IMG/VR virus record: IMGVR_UViG_3300030090_007211
Coordinates: 1 to 64,000 of that record
Reading direction: 5' to 3' (one strand)
Origin: a virus
DNA: 64,000 bases
Shown: positions 16,871 through 24,759 of the stretch, piece by piece
Numbering within the stretch: the stretch's first letter is position 1
How the letters are laid out: every line of letters begins with the position of its first letter
Program-made: the position numbers and the translations under genes
Notes under the pieces: model-generated
What the model was told of the DNA's origin: nothing
The model's database searches: none
The model's input: only the letters and a program-made list of their open reading frames with translations

Positions 16871-18538
16871 ATGAGTGAAAAATTAAAAAATATAGTTTGT
16901 GAACCAAAAGATATCATAGGAGATCTAAAACGAGAGATTATGGAATTAATTAGTCTCCGTAAAATTACTTGTGATAATTTACCCTCAGTATCTATACCTA
17001 CATTCCCACCACCAATTCCTTCAATTAATTTAAGTATGAGTGTTATAGATTTCTTAAAAGATATTTTAGCATTGGTACAAGGAATAAGTTTTGAACAAAT
17101 GAGATTACAACTTATAGCTTGGTTAGTGGAACAAATACAACCTTTAGAAAGGAGTTTAGCTTTAAATTTTAAATTAGCGTTAAAAGAATGTTTTGCGTGT
17201 CAAACTAGTCCTATTATACCTACATGGTTATTCTATACTGACCCTACTACAGGGGCATTGGGAGAAGGGATTAATATTGAATTAAATAAAATAGATTTAA
17301 CTTGTTTATTTAGTGTTAATCCTAATAGTGAGGCAGGTAAGTTACTATATGACGGCACACCCCAAACAGATTTGAATAGGTTTTTATGGGATGTTATTCA
17401 AGCTAATGGAACACCTTTATTGTGGAAAGATCCTATCACAGGTAAAGATATTGCTTATTTTACATTTTTAGAAGATGATCCTAGTGCTTACACCACTACA
17501 ACTAATGCTGGTGGACCTCAAGATGGTGACCCTAAAGAAATGGTTTTTAAAATGCATATTGCAAATACTTTTCATAATAAAAGTTTAATCACATTTATTA
17601 ATGATTATGTAAATAGTCAAACACCTTTATTTGATAGTAATAAAGTCATACCAAATACTATTAATTTTATTTATGGGACAATAACTAATAAAATAAAATT
17701 ACCTGAAGAATGTGTTGGTCAGATTGTGGAATTAGAAACTGCAATAGAAGATTATATTAATATAGGAATAAATGATGCAGAAGTGGAAGTGGATAATTCA
17801 TTCTATTCCTTCACTACTGAACAAATGGTTGATATTAAAAATAAAGTTTCCCAACGAATGGCAGGTGTTAAAAATTATGAAAAATGTTGTAATAAACAAA
17901 GTAGTAAAATATCTTTTTCGGAGTTAGTAGATATAAATGATAATATACAGGCGACATCAACTCTAAATGAACAAATTGATGTATATGGTAAAGCAATTAA
18001 TTCTTTAAATGATTCATCTATCTCTAATTTATCATCTAATGACGCAGATAGAGGATCAGAAGAATTCTTTTCTAACTTTATAACTGGATTACAAGTAGCA
18101 CTTACAAAAATGTTTTTATCACCTAAAAATCTTATGTTGGCAAATATGATGTTTTTTTTAGTTAATAATAAACCCATACAGTCTAATACAATTAAAGGAA
18201 TATTAAAAGATTTCGAATGTGTGTTTAGAATAATTTTGGCAGATTTAATCAATAAATTAATTTATGAATTTTTATTGCCACTTATTATTAACGCATTAAA
18301 AAATATTATACTTTGTTATATAACTAAAAAAATAAAGGAAAAACAATTATATAATTTATTAACATTAAAAAGTTTATTACCAGGACCAATTGCAGGAGCA
18401 TTAGATAAAGTAGACCAATTATTAGGTAAAGGTAGTCAAATAACAGATATAGCACAAGGATATGCCAATCAAGTTAATTTAAATTCTCTTAATAATATAA
18501 ATTTAAAGGGAACTAAGTTTGGTAAATTCTGTGATTAA
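16871..18538 (+). CDS. Probable baseplate/tail structural protein
   Basis: 555 residues, no domain recognised. Notable are a Pro-rich stretch (SIPTFPPPIPSINLS, about 40-55), a cluster of Cys (CFACQTS), and a hydrophobic helical region near 430-500 (FLLPLIINALKNIILCYITKKIKE) that could be an amphipathic or membrane-active segment. It lies 4 bases after the preceding gene and directly upstream of the gp5-like OB-fold gene, so a baseplate role is likely. This rests on context alone. Confidence 0.5.
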   Translation: MSEKLKNIVCEPKDIIGDLKREIMELISLRKITCDNLPSVSIPTFPPPIPSINLSMSVIDFLKDILALVQGISFEQMRLQLIAWLVEQIQPLERSLALNFKLALKECFACQTSPIIPTWLFYTDPTTGALGEGINIELNKIDLTCLFSVNPNSEAGKLLYDGTPQTDLNRFLWDVIQANGTPLLWKDPITGKDIAYFTFLEDDPSAYTTTTNAGGPQDGDPKEMVFKMHIANTFHNKSLITFINDYVNSQTPLFDSNKVIPNTINFIYGTITNKIKLPEECVGQIVELETAIEDYINIGINDAEVEVDNSFYSFTTEQMVDIKNKVSQRMAGVKNYEKCCNKQSSKISFSELVDINDNIQATSTLNEQIDVYGKAINSLNDSSISNLSSNDADRGSEEFFSNFITGLQVALTKMFLSPKNLMLANMMFFLVNNKPIQSNTIKGILKDFECVFRIILADLINKLIYEFLLPLIINALKNIILCYITKKIKEKQLYNLLTLKSLLPGPIAGALDKVDQLLGKGSQITDIAQGYANQVNLNSLNNINLKGTKFGKFCD

Positions 18539-18549
18539 AAAAATATATT

Positions 18550-18978
18550 ATGAGTAATAATTCAAATAGTGCACGCAGTCAAGGAGTTTTAGGTGCGATT
18601 AGTACCGTTACTAACTTATTAAAAAATGCGTTTAACCCTTCCACCCCATTACAACCAGTTGCTAGTGCACAAATATTGGCTGGGGCACAATTTAGAGAAG
18701 GATTAAGTGCAATAGATATCGCATCTAAAATTATCCAAAGAAAAAAGGATTTAGGAATCCCTATTGGGCCTTTACCTAGTGGTGGTGATAACTTAGATTT
18801 AATGATGGAAACTATAAGAGTAGAAGAAATTGTAAATGCACTATTAACAAAAATGAAAGTAGAAGTTGCAATACCTCCAGGGACTAGTCTAACAGCTACA
18901 GGAGGAAATGCAGGTGGACCGATAGTAGTTCAAGGAATAACAACTCAAATAGTAAAAGGACAAGGAATTGCAAGATAA
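18550..18978 (+). CDS. Unknown, probable tail/baseplate protein
   Basis: 142 residues, Ser/Ala/Gly/Ile-rich with a low-complexity Gly-Ala C-terminal part (SLTATGGNAGGPIVVQG) and a helical middle (EGLSAIDIASKIIQRKKDLG). No family recognised. It sits between two probable baseplate genes and overlaps the following small gene by 11 bases. Confidence 0.55.
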   Translation: MSNNSNSARSQGVLGAISTVTNLLKNAFNPSTPLQPVASAQILAGAQFREGLSAIDIASKIIQRKKDLGIPIGPLPSGGDNLDLMMETIRVEEIVNALLTKMKVEVAIPPGTSLTATGGNAGGPIVVQGITTQIVKGQGIAR

Positions 18979-19171
18979 TACAGAAAATAAAATAATAGAC
19001 TGGAAAAATATTTCTAATAGTAAAATTAAAGAAAATTTAATGTCTTTACGACATGAACATATTGCGTTGAAATCTCAAGTAGATAAAATTTTAAAGAAAA
19101 TGTCGGAAGTAGAGAAGGAATATTATTATGGGAATTCAATTTTAACTAATAGATATAAAGGTGTTGAGTAA
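18968..19171 (+). CDS. Small coiled-coil protein
   Basis: 67 residues if the TTG at 18968 is the start. An ATG at 19040 would give 43 residues and leave a 61-base gap, so I prefer the TTG, whose 11-base overlap matches the packing around it. The sequence (MSLRHEHIALKSQVDKILKK and MSEVEKEYY) is an amphipathic coiled coil. Its end overlaps the ATG of the OB-fold gene (TAATG). Possibly a chaperone or connector for the neighbouring baseplate protein. Confidence 0.5.
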   Translation: MQDNTENKIIDWKNISNSKIKENLMSLRHEHIALKSQVDKILKKMSEVEKEYYYGNSILTNRYKGVE

Positions 19172-20475
19172 TGAATAATTATTATGAAGATAGTATTAAG
19201 AAAAGTATACCTTTAATTAGATGGGGTATAGTTACCAATAATATTGATAATGGACAATCAGGTATTATTCAAGTTCGTATTGATGGTATAGATGACACCG
19301 TTACAATAGATAGTGAATTACCTCCTTGTTTACCTTTATTACCTAGATTTTTAAATGTTTTACCAAAAGTAGGAGAAGCAGTATATGTTTTTCAATGGGA
19401 TTATGATACTGGTGCACCTAATGCGGAGTTTCAAAATACTAGATTATATTTTGGTCCGGTTATAAGTACTCCCACTAAGTTAGACTATGATGATGCCAAA
19501 CAATCTAATTCAGTTTTACCTTTTGGTCATAGTCAAGTAGGAAATCCTAATATTCAAGAAGGCGCTTATGGTATAAGTGATAACGATATTGTTTTACAAG
19601 GTAGATATAATACTGATATCATACAAAAAGATCGTCAAGTTTGGTTAAGGGCGGGAAAATTTGTTGAGGGGGAGAATAATCAATTTAATACTACAGACAT
19701 AGGGTATATCCAACTTAGATATGGGGGGGAAAAATTAAAAACTACTACTGAAGATAAAGAAATAGTTACCAAAGTTGCACCAATACCTAATAGATTAATA
19801 CAAACTTATATTACTACCTATATAACTGGAAATATTGCATTATCAAATGATTTATCTCCTGAGAGATATGTACAATCCGACATCACTAAAACCACTATTA
19901 ATATAACAGTAAAAGATTTAGAAAGTAATAATATTTTAAATACATTGGTTCAAGACTTTATAGGGGTTACTTCTAGAGAAAGTGCTATTTTAGCATCCAA
20001 TACTTTTATTAATACGTGGAAAGGAAATAAATGGAAATTAAAATGTGATGCACCAGATTTACTTAATAATTATCCTAATGCGTCTAATGGGATTGCAATA
20101 TATTCTATAACCCCTAAAGAAGAAAGAAAAATTATTAAAGTTAATAAAACCACAATAGAAAAAGATGATAAATCAAGTGTCATTAACTTGGTGGCAAATA
20201 AAATAAATCTGTTGAGTCATGATGGGGAACATACTTTTGATTTAACAGACCCAAAACAATTAATTACTGGGGAAGAACAAGAGGTAATCAATAGTGAAGC
20301 CCATCCCTTAGTTTATGGTGATAAATTAGTAGAATTTCTTAAATTAATGAAGGAATATGTTAATTTACATGTTCACCCTTATAATGGTTTACCGGCAGAT
20401 CCTGATTCTACTAAATTAGAAGTATTAAGATTTGACTTAGATACTATATTAAATAAAAACATTAACAGTAATTAA
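19171..20475 (+). CDS. gp5-like OB-fold baseplate hub/spike protein
   Basis: 434 residues. The N-terminal WGIVTNNIDNGQSGIIQVRIDGIDD (18-42) followed by CLPLLPRFLNVLPKVGEAVYVFQWD is the OB-fold of T4 gp5 and related baseplate proteins. Near the C-terminus VNLHVHPYNGLPADPD resembles the His-containing tip segment of phage spike proteins. No lysozyme domain is present, unlike T4 gp5. It would form part of the central tail spike that first contacts the cell envelope. This gene is the main evidence for a contractile tail. Confidence 0.7.
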   Translation: MNNYYEDSIKKSIPLIRWGIVTNNIDNGQSGIIQVRIDGIDDTVTIDSELPPCLPLLPRFLNVLPKVGEAVYVFQWDYDTGAPNAEFQNTRLYFGPVISTPTKLDYDDAKQSNSVLPFGHSQVGNPNIQEGAYGISDNDIVLQGRYNTDIIQKDRQVWLRAGKFVEGENNQFNTTDIGYIQLRYGGEKLKTTTEDKEIVTKVAPIPNRLIQTYITTYITGNIALSNDLSPERYVQSDITKTTINITVKDLESNNILNTLVQDFIGVTSRESAILASNTFINTWKGNKWKLKCDAPDLLNNYPNASNGIAIYSITPKEERKIIKVNKTTIEKDDKSSVINLVANKINLLSHDGEHTFDLTDPKQLITGEEQEVINSEAHPLVYGDKLVEFLKLMKEYVNLHVHPYNGLPADPDSTKLEVLRFDLDTILNKNINSN

Positions 20476-20490
20476 TATATTTATATATAA
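20475..20490 (+). promoter_or_regulatory. Late-type motif ATATATTTATATATAA
   Basis: AT-only motif containing ATATTTATA, 6 bases before the ATG at 20496, in the same orientation as the gene. Confidence 0.45.
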
Positions 20491-20495
20491 AGAAA

Positions 20496-21977
20496 ATGGT
20501 AATTAGATCATACATAGACAAGAATAATACAATTATTTTAAATAGTCAGGCAAACACTGGGAATAACCCTATTGCAGAATTGTATTATGGTGGGTCAGAT
20601 ACACGAGAAGAATATACTAGACATTTATTATATTTTGATGTTACTGACTTACAAGAAAGATATGCGGCAGGTAAATTAGGAGATTTATCTAAAGTAACCC
20701 ATACATTAAAAATGTGTAATAGTTCTTATTTTGATCAGAATTTACAGGCACAAAAATTAATAGATGGAAAACAAAGAACTTCTTCCTTTGATTTAAATTT
20801 GTTTAGAATAAGACAAGAATGGGATGAAGGAACAGGATATGATTACCAAAGAGTACTTAGTGTAGAAAGTGATAATAATATAACATTTGTGGAAAGTGCT
20901 AGTAATTGGTTTTATGCTACTACCACTACTCCATGGTCAGGTACCACTTCATGTGTATATAATGGTTTAACTGGTAGTACTTGTGATGGGCAAACAGGAT
21001 ACACTCAACATATAGATGGAGGTATTTATTTAGGTTGTCCCACAGGAATTACTATTACTACTCAACATTTTGATAAAGGGAATGAAAATATAGAAATGGA
21101 TATGACCGCAGAAGTTAATAGTCTTATTACTGGCGGTACTATTAATTATGGTTATGGTATTTCTTTTGATTGTCAATTAGAAAATACTATTACAGCCCCT
21201 TCACAATACGTAGGGTTTTTTACTAGACATACCCAAACTTATTATGAACCGTTTGTAGAAACTATATATGACAATCCAATAAAAGATGATAGAAAAAATT
21301 TCTATAAAAATAAACTTAATAGACTTTACCTATATAGTAATGTAAATGGAGAGCCAAAAAATTTAGATAACTTACCTAGTGTTACTATATACGATGAAAC
21401 TGGAAATGTATTTTCAGCAATAACTACAGGGGATACTATCCAAGCTACTGAAGGTATATATTACGCAGAAGTATTTGTCCCACCTACCGCCAATGATGGT
21501 GTGTTATATTTTGATGTGTGGGGAGATATAAATGTTGATGGTATAAGTTTAAGTAATGTAGAATTAGATTTCGAAATAAAAGATGATACCCAATATTATC
21601 AAATAGGTAATAATGAATCTCTTCCGGTAGATTACGCTATGTCAATAAGTGGTGTTAAAAGAGATGAAAAAATAAAAAGAGGGGAAGTAAGAAAAATAAT
21701 GGTATCTGCTCGTATACCTTATACTATCAATGAAAGTAAGGTTATTGATAATTTACAATATCGTTTGTGGGTAAGAGAAGGTACGACACAAGTAAATGTA
21801 ATAGATTGGCAAGATGTTAATATGGCATACTTAAAAAATTATTTTCTATTAGACACCTCTTGGATGATACCAAATAGATATTATATCGATATTAAATTAA
21901 CATCTAATCAAGAAGTTAAAACTTACATCGATCAAATGCAATTCGAAATAGTCAATCAAGTTGACGAATTACACTGA
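20496..21977 (+). CDS. Probable tail/baseplate protein with DNRLRE-like N-terminus
   Basis: 493 residues. The first 60 residues (RSYIDKNNTIILNSQANTGN, then AELYYGG and RHLLYFDVTDL) resemble DNRLRE-type beta-sandwich domains found in surface proteins and phage fibres. The remainder is beta-rich, with Thr/Ser/Gly repeats and IYDETGNVFSAITTGDTIQATEG, which suggest immunoglobulin-like or carbohydrate-binding modules. No signal peptide. Last gene of the plus-strand structural block, likely a baseplate or fibre component. Confidence 0.55.
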   Translation: MVIRSYIDKNNTIILNSQANTGNNPIAELYYGGSDTREEYTRHLLYFDVTDLQERYAAGKLGDLSKVTHTLKMCNSSYFDQNLQAQKLIDGKQRTSSFDLNLFRIRQEWDEGTGYDYQRVLSVESDNNITFVESASNWFYATTTTPWSGTTSCVYNGLTGSTCDGQTGYTQHIDGGIYLGCPTGITITTQHFDKGNENIEMDMTAEVNSLITGGTINYGYGISFDCQLENTITAPSQYVGFFTRHTQTYYEPFVETIYDNPIKDDRKNFYKNKLNRLYLYSNVNGEPKNLDNLPSVTIYDETGNVFSAITTGDTIQATEGIYYAEVFVPPTANDGVLYFDVWGDINVDGISLSNVELDFEIKDDTQYYQIGNNESLPVDYAMSISGVKRDEKIKRGEVRKIMVSARIPYTINESKVIDNLQYRLWVREGTTQVNVIDWQDVNMAYLKNYFLLDTSWMIPNRYYIDIKLTSNQEVKTYIDQMQFEIVNQVDELH

Positions 21978-22007
21978 TTTTAGTGGGTTTAAGGGAGTTT
22001 TAAGGTA

Positions 22008-22032
22008 GTCTTATATATAATATATATAAGAC
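22008..22032. repeat. Perfect 12-bp palindrome between convergent genes
   Basis: GTCTTATATATA (22008-22019) and TATATATAAGAC (22021-22032) are perfect inverted repeats around a single A. A further partial copy, GTCTTATAT, follows at 22042-22050. It lies between the convergent gene ends at 21977 and 22097. It could form a hairpin that limits read-through from both sides, or bind a dimeric protein. It lacks the GC-rich stem and T-run of a standard terminator. Confidence 0.5.
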
Positions 22033-22096
22033 AAGGAAAGAGTCTTATATCGTCTAATTTGTAAAAATGTTGGTTTTTGGCTAAATAAAGGGGAAT

Positions 22097-22903
22097 TTAA
22101 TCTTCATCATAGATCATGTCAAATGACATATTCTCTATCTTACTTTTTACTTTTTCTATTACTCCCAACAATATATTTTCTATGGACTCAGGAGTTAGTG
22201 GTATAGGAATATTAATATCGAAATTATCCATAGGTAATTCTATTTTACCCCCACCATCACCAACTGTAGCACTCACATCTACATTAACATGTGTATTAGT
22301 TTTAGGGTGGGCAGTTTCCTTCTTATATGAACTTTCTTGAGGATATTCTTTAAATTTCACATGAACCATTATTGTTCCATTTCTTCTAACACCATAAGGT
22401 AAATCATATCTATCCCAATAATTATTATCAAGTGTTATATATAAATTAAAACCATTATAACCATCCCAAAAAACAACTGGAGAATTAGAAACAAAACTTT
22501 CTTTATTTGTGTCAAACAATCTTTTACTATCATTCCATGTAATATTAAAGTTACCTATAAAATCTTCTCCACGTTCTTCTTTAACGTGTGCAATAATTTT
22601 TTGTAATGCCCTCACAAAAAGATATCCCCTATTTTCCATTTTTCTTATAGGTTCGTATTCCTTAAAAAGTTTATCACCATGCCACCAATAAGTCAATGCC
22701 ATATCAAATGCTACATCATGTGACACACCAAAATGTTCAATTAACCAACCTGCAGCAATCCATCTATCAAAATTATGCATAGGGTCAGAGACACCAAATT
22801 TTTTATGTAATACCTGTAATAGTTTTTTTTCTTGAGGATTAAACTCTGAAGATGCATCTAATAAGGTTGCTTCTAATATGATATCTTTTTTCTTAATTCT
22901 CAT
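22097..22903 (-). CDS. Head-cassette protein of unknown function with leader-like N-terminus
   Basis: 268 residues. It starts MRIKKKDIILE-A, which fits the leader plus (I/L)xE cleavage pattern of the proteins downstream. The middle (DRWIAAGWLIEHFGVSHDVAF and MALTYWWHGDKLFKEYEP) is helical and aromatic-rich; the C-terminal third is beta-like (NTHVNVDVSATVGDGGGKIELP). It follows the major capsid gene with a terminator between, so it has its own late-type motif. Vertex, decoration or internal protein are all possible. Confidence 0.55.
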   Translation of the reverse strand: MRIKKKDIILEATLLDASSEFNPQEKKLLQVLHKKFGVSDPMHNFDRWIAAGWLIEHFGVSHDVAFDMALTYWWHGDKLFKEYEPIRKMENRGYLFVRALQKIIAHVKEERGEDFIGNFNITWNDSKRLFDTNKESFVSNSPVVFWDGYNGFNLYITLDNNYWDRYDLPYGVRRNGTIMVHVKFKEYPQESSYKKETAHPKTNTHVNVDVSATVGDGGGKIELPMDNFDINIPIPLTPESIENILLGVIEKVKSKIENMSFDMIYDED

Positions 22904-22913
22904 AGGGCTAATT

Positions 22914-22926
22914 TAATAATAAATAT
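22914..22926 (-). promoter_or_regulatory. Late-type motif ATATTTATTATTA
   Basis: Minus-strand ATATTTATTATTA 11 bases upstream of the ATG at 22903, immediately after the capsid-gene terminator, so it is the only obvious candidate promoter for this gene. Confidence 0.5.
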
Positions 22927-22936
22927 CTTATAAAAC

Positions 22937-22970
22937 AAAAAAAAAGGGTAGAAATACATCTACCCTTTTT
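22937..22970 (-). terminator. Intrinsic terminator after the major capsid gene
   Basis: Minus strand: stem GGGTAGA / TCTACCC extended by A:T pairs, 6-base loop, then about nine T residues. It starts 23 bases after the capsid gene stop. Confidence 0.85.
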
Positions 22971-22992
22971 AAAATATAATCAAAAATTAAGA

Positions 22993-24720
22993 TTATCTTA
23001 ATTGATTGATATCGAAAGTTACAACACCATCAACTGTTACTTTACCATAGAAACGGTTATTAACCATTTTCTTAGCGTAACGTGTCATGATACCTTTAGT
23101 AGGTGCAAAGTTGAATGGGTTTTGTAATGTAGGTGTCAATTGTAATGGTACGTAAGGTGCGTAAATGTACCCAGTATCCAACAATGATTTACCTTTATGT
23201 CCAACTATGATTGAGTTAGCTGGTGCATATGGATCACGATATACAGTATATCTTCCACCTAATGAACCAATTTTCTCAATACCCATGTTGTATTGATCTT
23301 GCTCAGGAGCTGCGTTAGATACGTGGAAGTATTCTAAGTCATCAAAAATAGCTGATACCTCAGAAGATACTATCACGAAGTTAGCACCACCTCTTAGAGT
23401 TGATTTATGGATTTGAGCAGATACTTGGTTGATTGTAGTAATCAATGTTTGATTCCACTCTTTTTGAGTGTAAGCATTGAAACCACCATCACCAGCAGTT
23501 CTTTTCCATCCATTATAATCCCATCTCATAGCCCAAGCTGCACCATTTCTCAAATCTCTCATGATTTCTCTGTCGATTTCAGCTGCTACTTGCTCAGAAA
23601 GTAAAGCTGTTAATTCAGCTTCAGCATCAATGTTATGGAATGCACTAACGTCTTGCGCTAGTTCAGGAGACCAAGTTGCTCTTAATTTTCTCTCTGTCAC
23701 TGCAACAACTACTTCGTCAAGTTCAAAAGAAACTTCACCCATTTCAGTCGCAAATTCTAGAGATGCATATGAACCCCAACTTACATTACCTATAACTTCT
23801 AACTCTACTGATTCAGAACCTTGGTATCCGTTAACGATATTAGCGTCACAATCAACACAAGCAGGACATCTAAGGTCTAGCTCAATTAATAGACAACCAT
23901 CAGGAGTACAAATATCACCATAGTTAACGATTCCTCTACCATATTGTTGTGCAACTACATTGTAAGGAATTGGTGTTCCAGCATCAATGTTACCACCTGC
24001 ACACTCAATAGGTTTATCAGCAGTTACTACTAATGAAGAAAGGAAAGTTTCAGTATCCATTTCATTTCCATCAGGACCAGTTAATCTACCTGCACCTGTA
24101 GTTGAGAAACCAGAAACACAAATTGTAGCACTTACACCACCATTTGCATCCATTTGTTCCGAAACAGTTTTAGCAGAAAGAGATCCATCAGGCATTACAA
24201 CTTGACCAGTAAATGATCCAGTAGTAATTGTTAATGTACCTTTAGACGCATCAAACATACCATTGTTGTAAAATACATCATAAAGTGATTTTTCCAAGAA
24301 TTCAGATGTTTGTGTTCCTGCACAAGCACTGAATACACATTCTTGACCTGGAAGTGCTGGCCCGTTAAGAGGAGCATGATTTCTTCCAGTTGTTTTAGGT
24401 ACAAAGTAAAATAATTTTCCGATTGGCATGTTCATCGCCTGTACCGATACGATATCGTTAGCCAATAATTTAGAGAATACCCTTCTTACGATAGGGAAAA
24501 CTACAGTTTCGAAAGAACCAGATGAACTAGCATCTGTAGCTTCGTTCAATAGAGCAGAAGCTTGGTTTTCATATAACTGAGCAATGTTCTCTTTTACGTG
24601 ACCTTTTAAACCTTCTAAGAATCCTAAAGAATCCCATTTTCCGATGGTTTTAGATCTGATTTGTTTCAAGTGTTCAAGTCCGATATTTCCAACTTCACCT
24701 GAATTTAATAAATGTCCCAT
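22993..24720 (-). CDS. Major capsid protein, T4 gp23-like
   Basis: 575 residues. Position (after protease and scaffold genes, followed by a strong terminator), size and the layout of the N-terminus match T4 gp23. An acidic helical propeptide of 60 residues ends in SALLNE-ATDASS, a consensus (I/L)xE site for a T4-type prohead protease (T4 cuts gp23 after Glu65). After it, FPIVRRVFSKLLANDIVSVQ and MPIGKLFYF are typical of the gp23 core, and the C-terminal RDPYAPANSIIVGHKG is similar. A Cys-rich insertion near residues 265-300 (CTPDGCLLIELDLRCPACVD) is unusual and might bind metal or stabilise the shell. Confidence 0.85.
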   Translation of the reverse strand: MGHLLNSGEVGNIGLEHLKQIRSKTIGKWDSLGFLEGLKGHVKENIAQLYENQASALLNEATDASSSGSFETVVFPIVRRVFSKLLANDIVSVQAMNMPIGKLFYFVPKTTGRNHAPLNGPALPGQECVFSACAGTQTSEFLEKSLYDVFYNNGMFDASKGTLTITTGSFTGQVVMPDGSLSAKTVSEQMDANGGVSATICVSGFSTTGAGRLTGPDGNEMDTETFLSSLVVTADKPIECAGGNIDAGTPIPYNVVAQQYGRGIVNYGDICTPDGCLLIELDLRCPACVDCDANIVNGYQGSESVELEVIGNVSWGSYASLEFATEMGEVSFELDEVVVAVTERKLRATWSPELAQDVSAFHNIDAEAELTALLSEQVAAEIDREIMRDLRNGAAWAMRWDYNGWKRTAGDGGFNAYTQKEWNQTLITTINQVSAQIHKSTLRGGANFVIVSSEVSAIFDDLEYFHVSNAAPEQDQYNMGIEKIGSLGGRYTVYRDPYAPANSIIVGHKGKSLLDTGYIYAPYVPLQLTPTLQNPFNFAPTKGIMTRYAKKMVNNRFYGKVTVDGVVTFDINQLR

Positions 24721-24759
24721 TTTTTAATGTTATTTATTTTTTTGTTATTATTGTTTTAA

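Noticed and set aside
23407-23923. Plus-strand open frames of 65-120 codons across the major capsid gene
   Set aside because: They lie wholly opposite the well-supported capsid gene, and their Ser/Pro-rich translations are what low-GC complementary strands give by chance.
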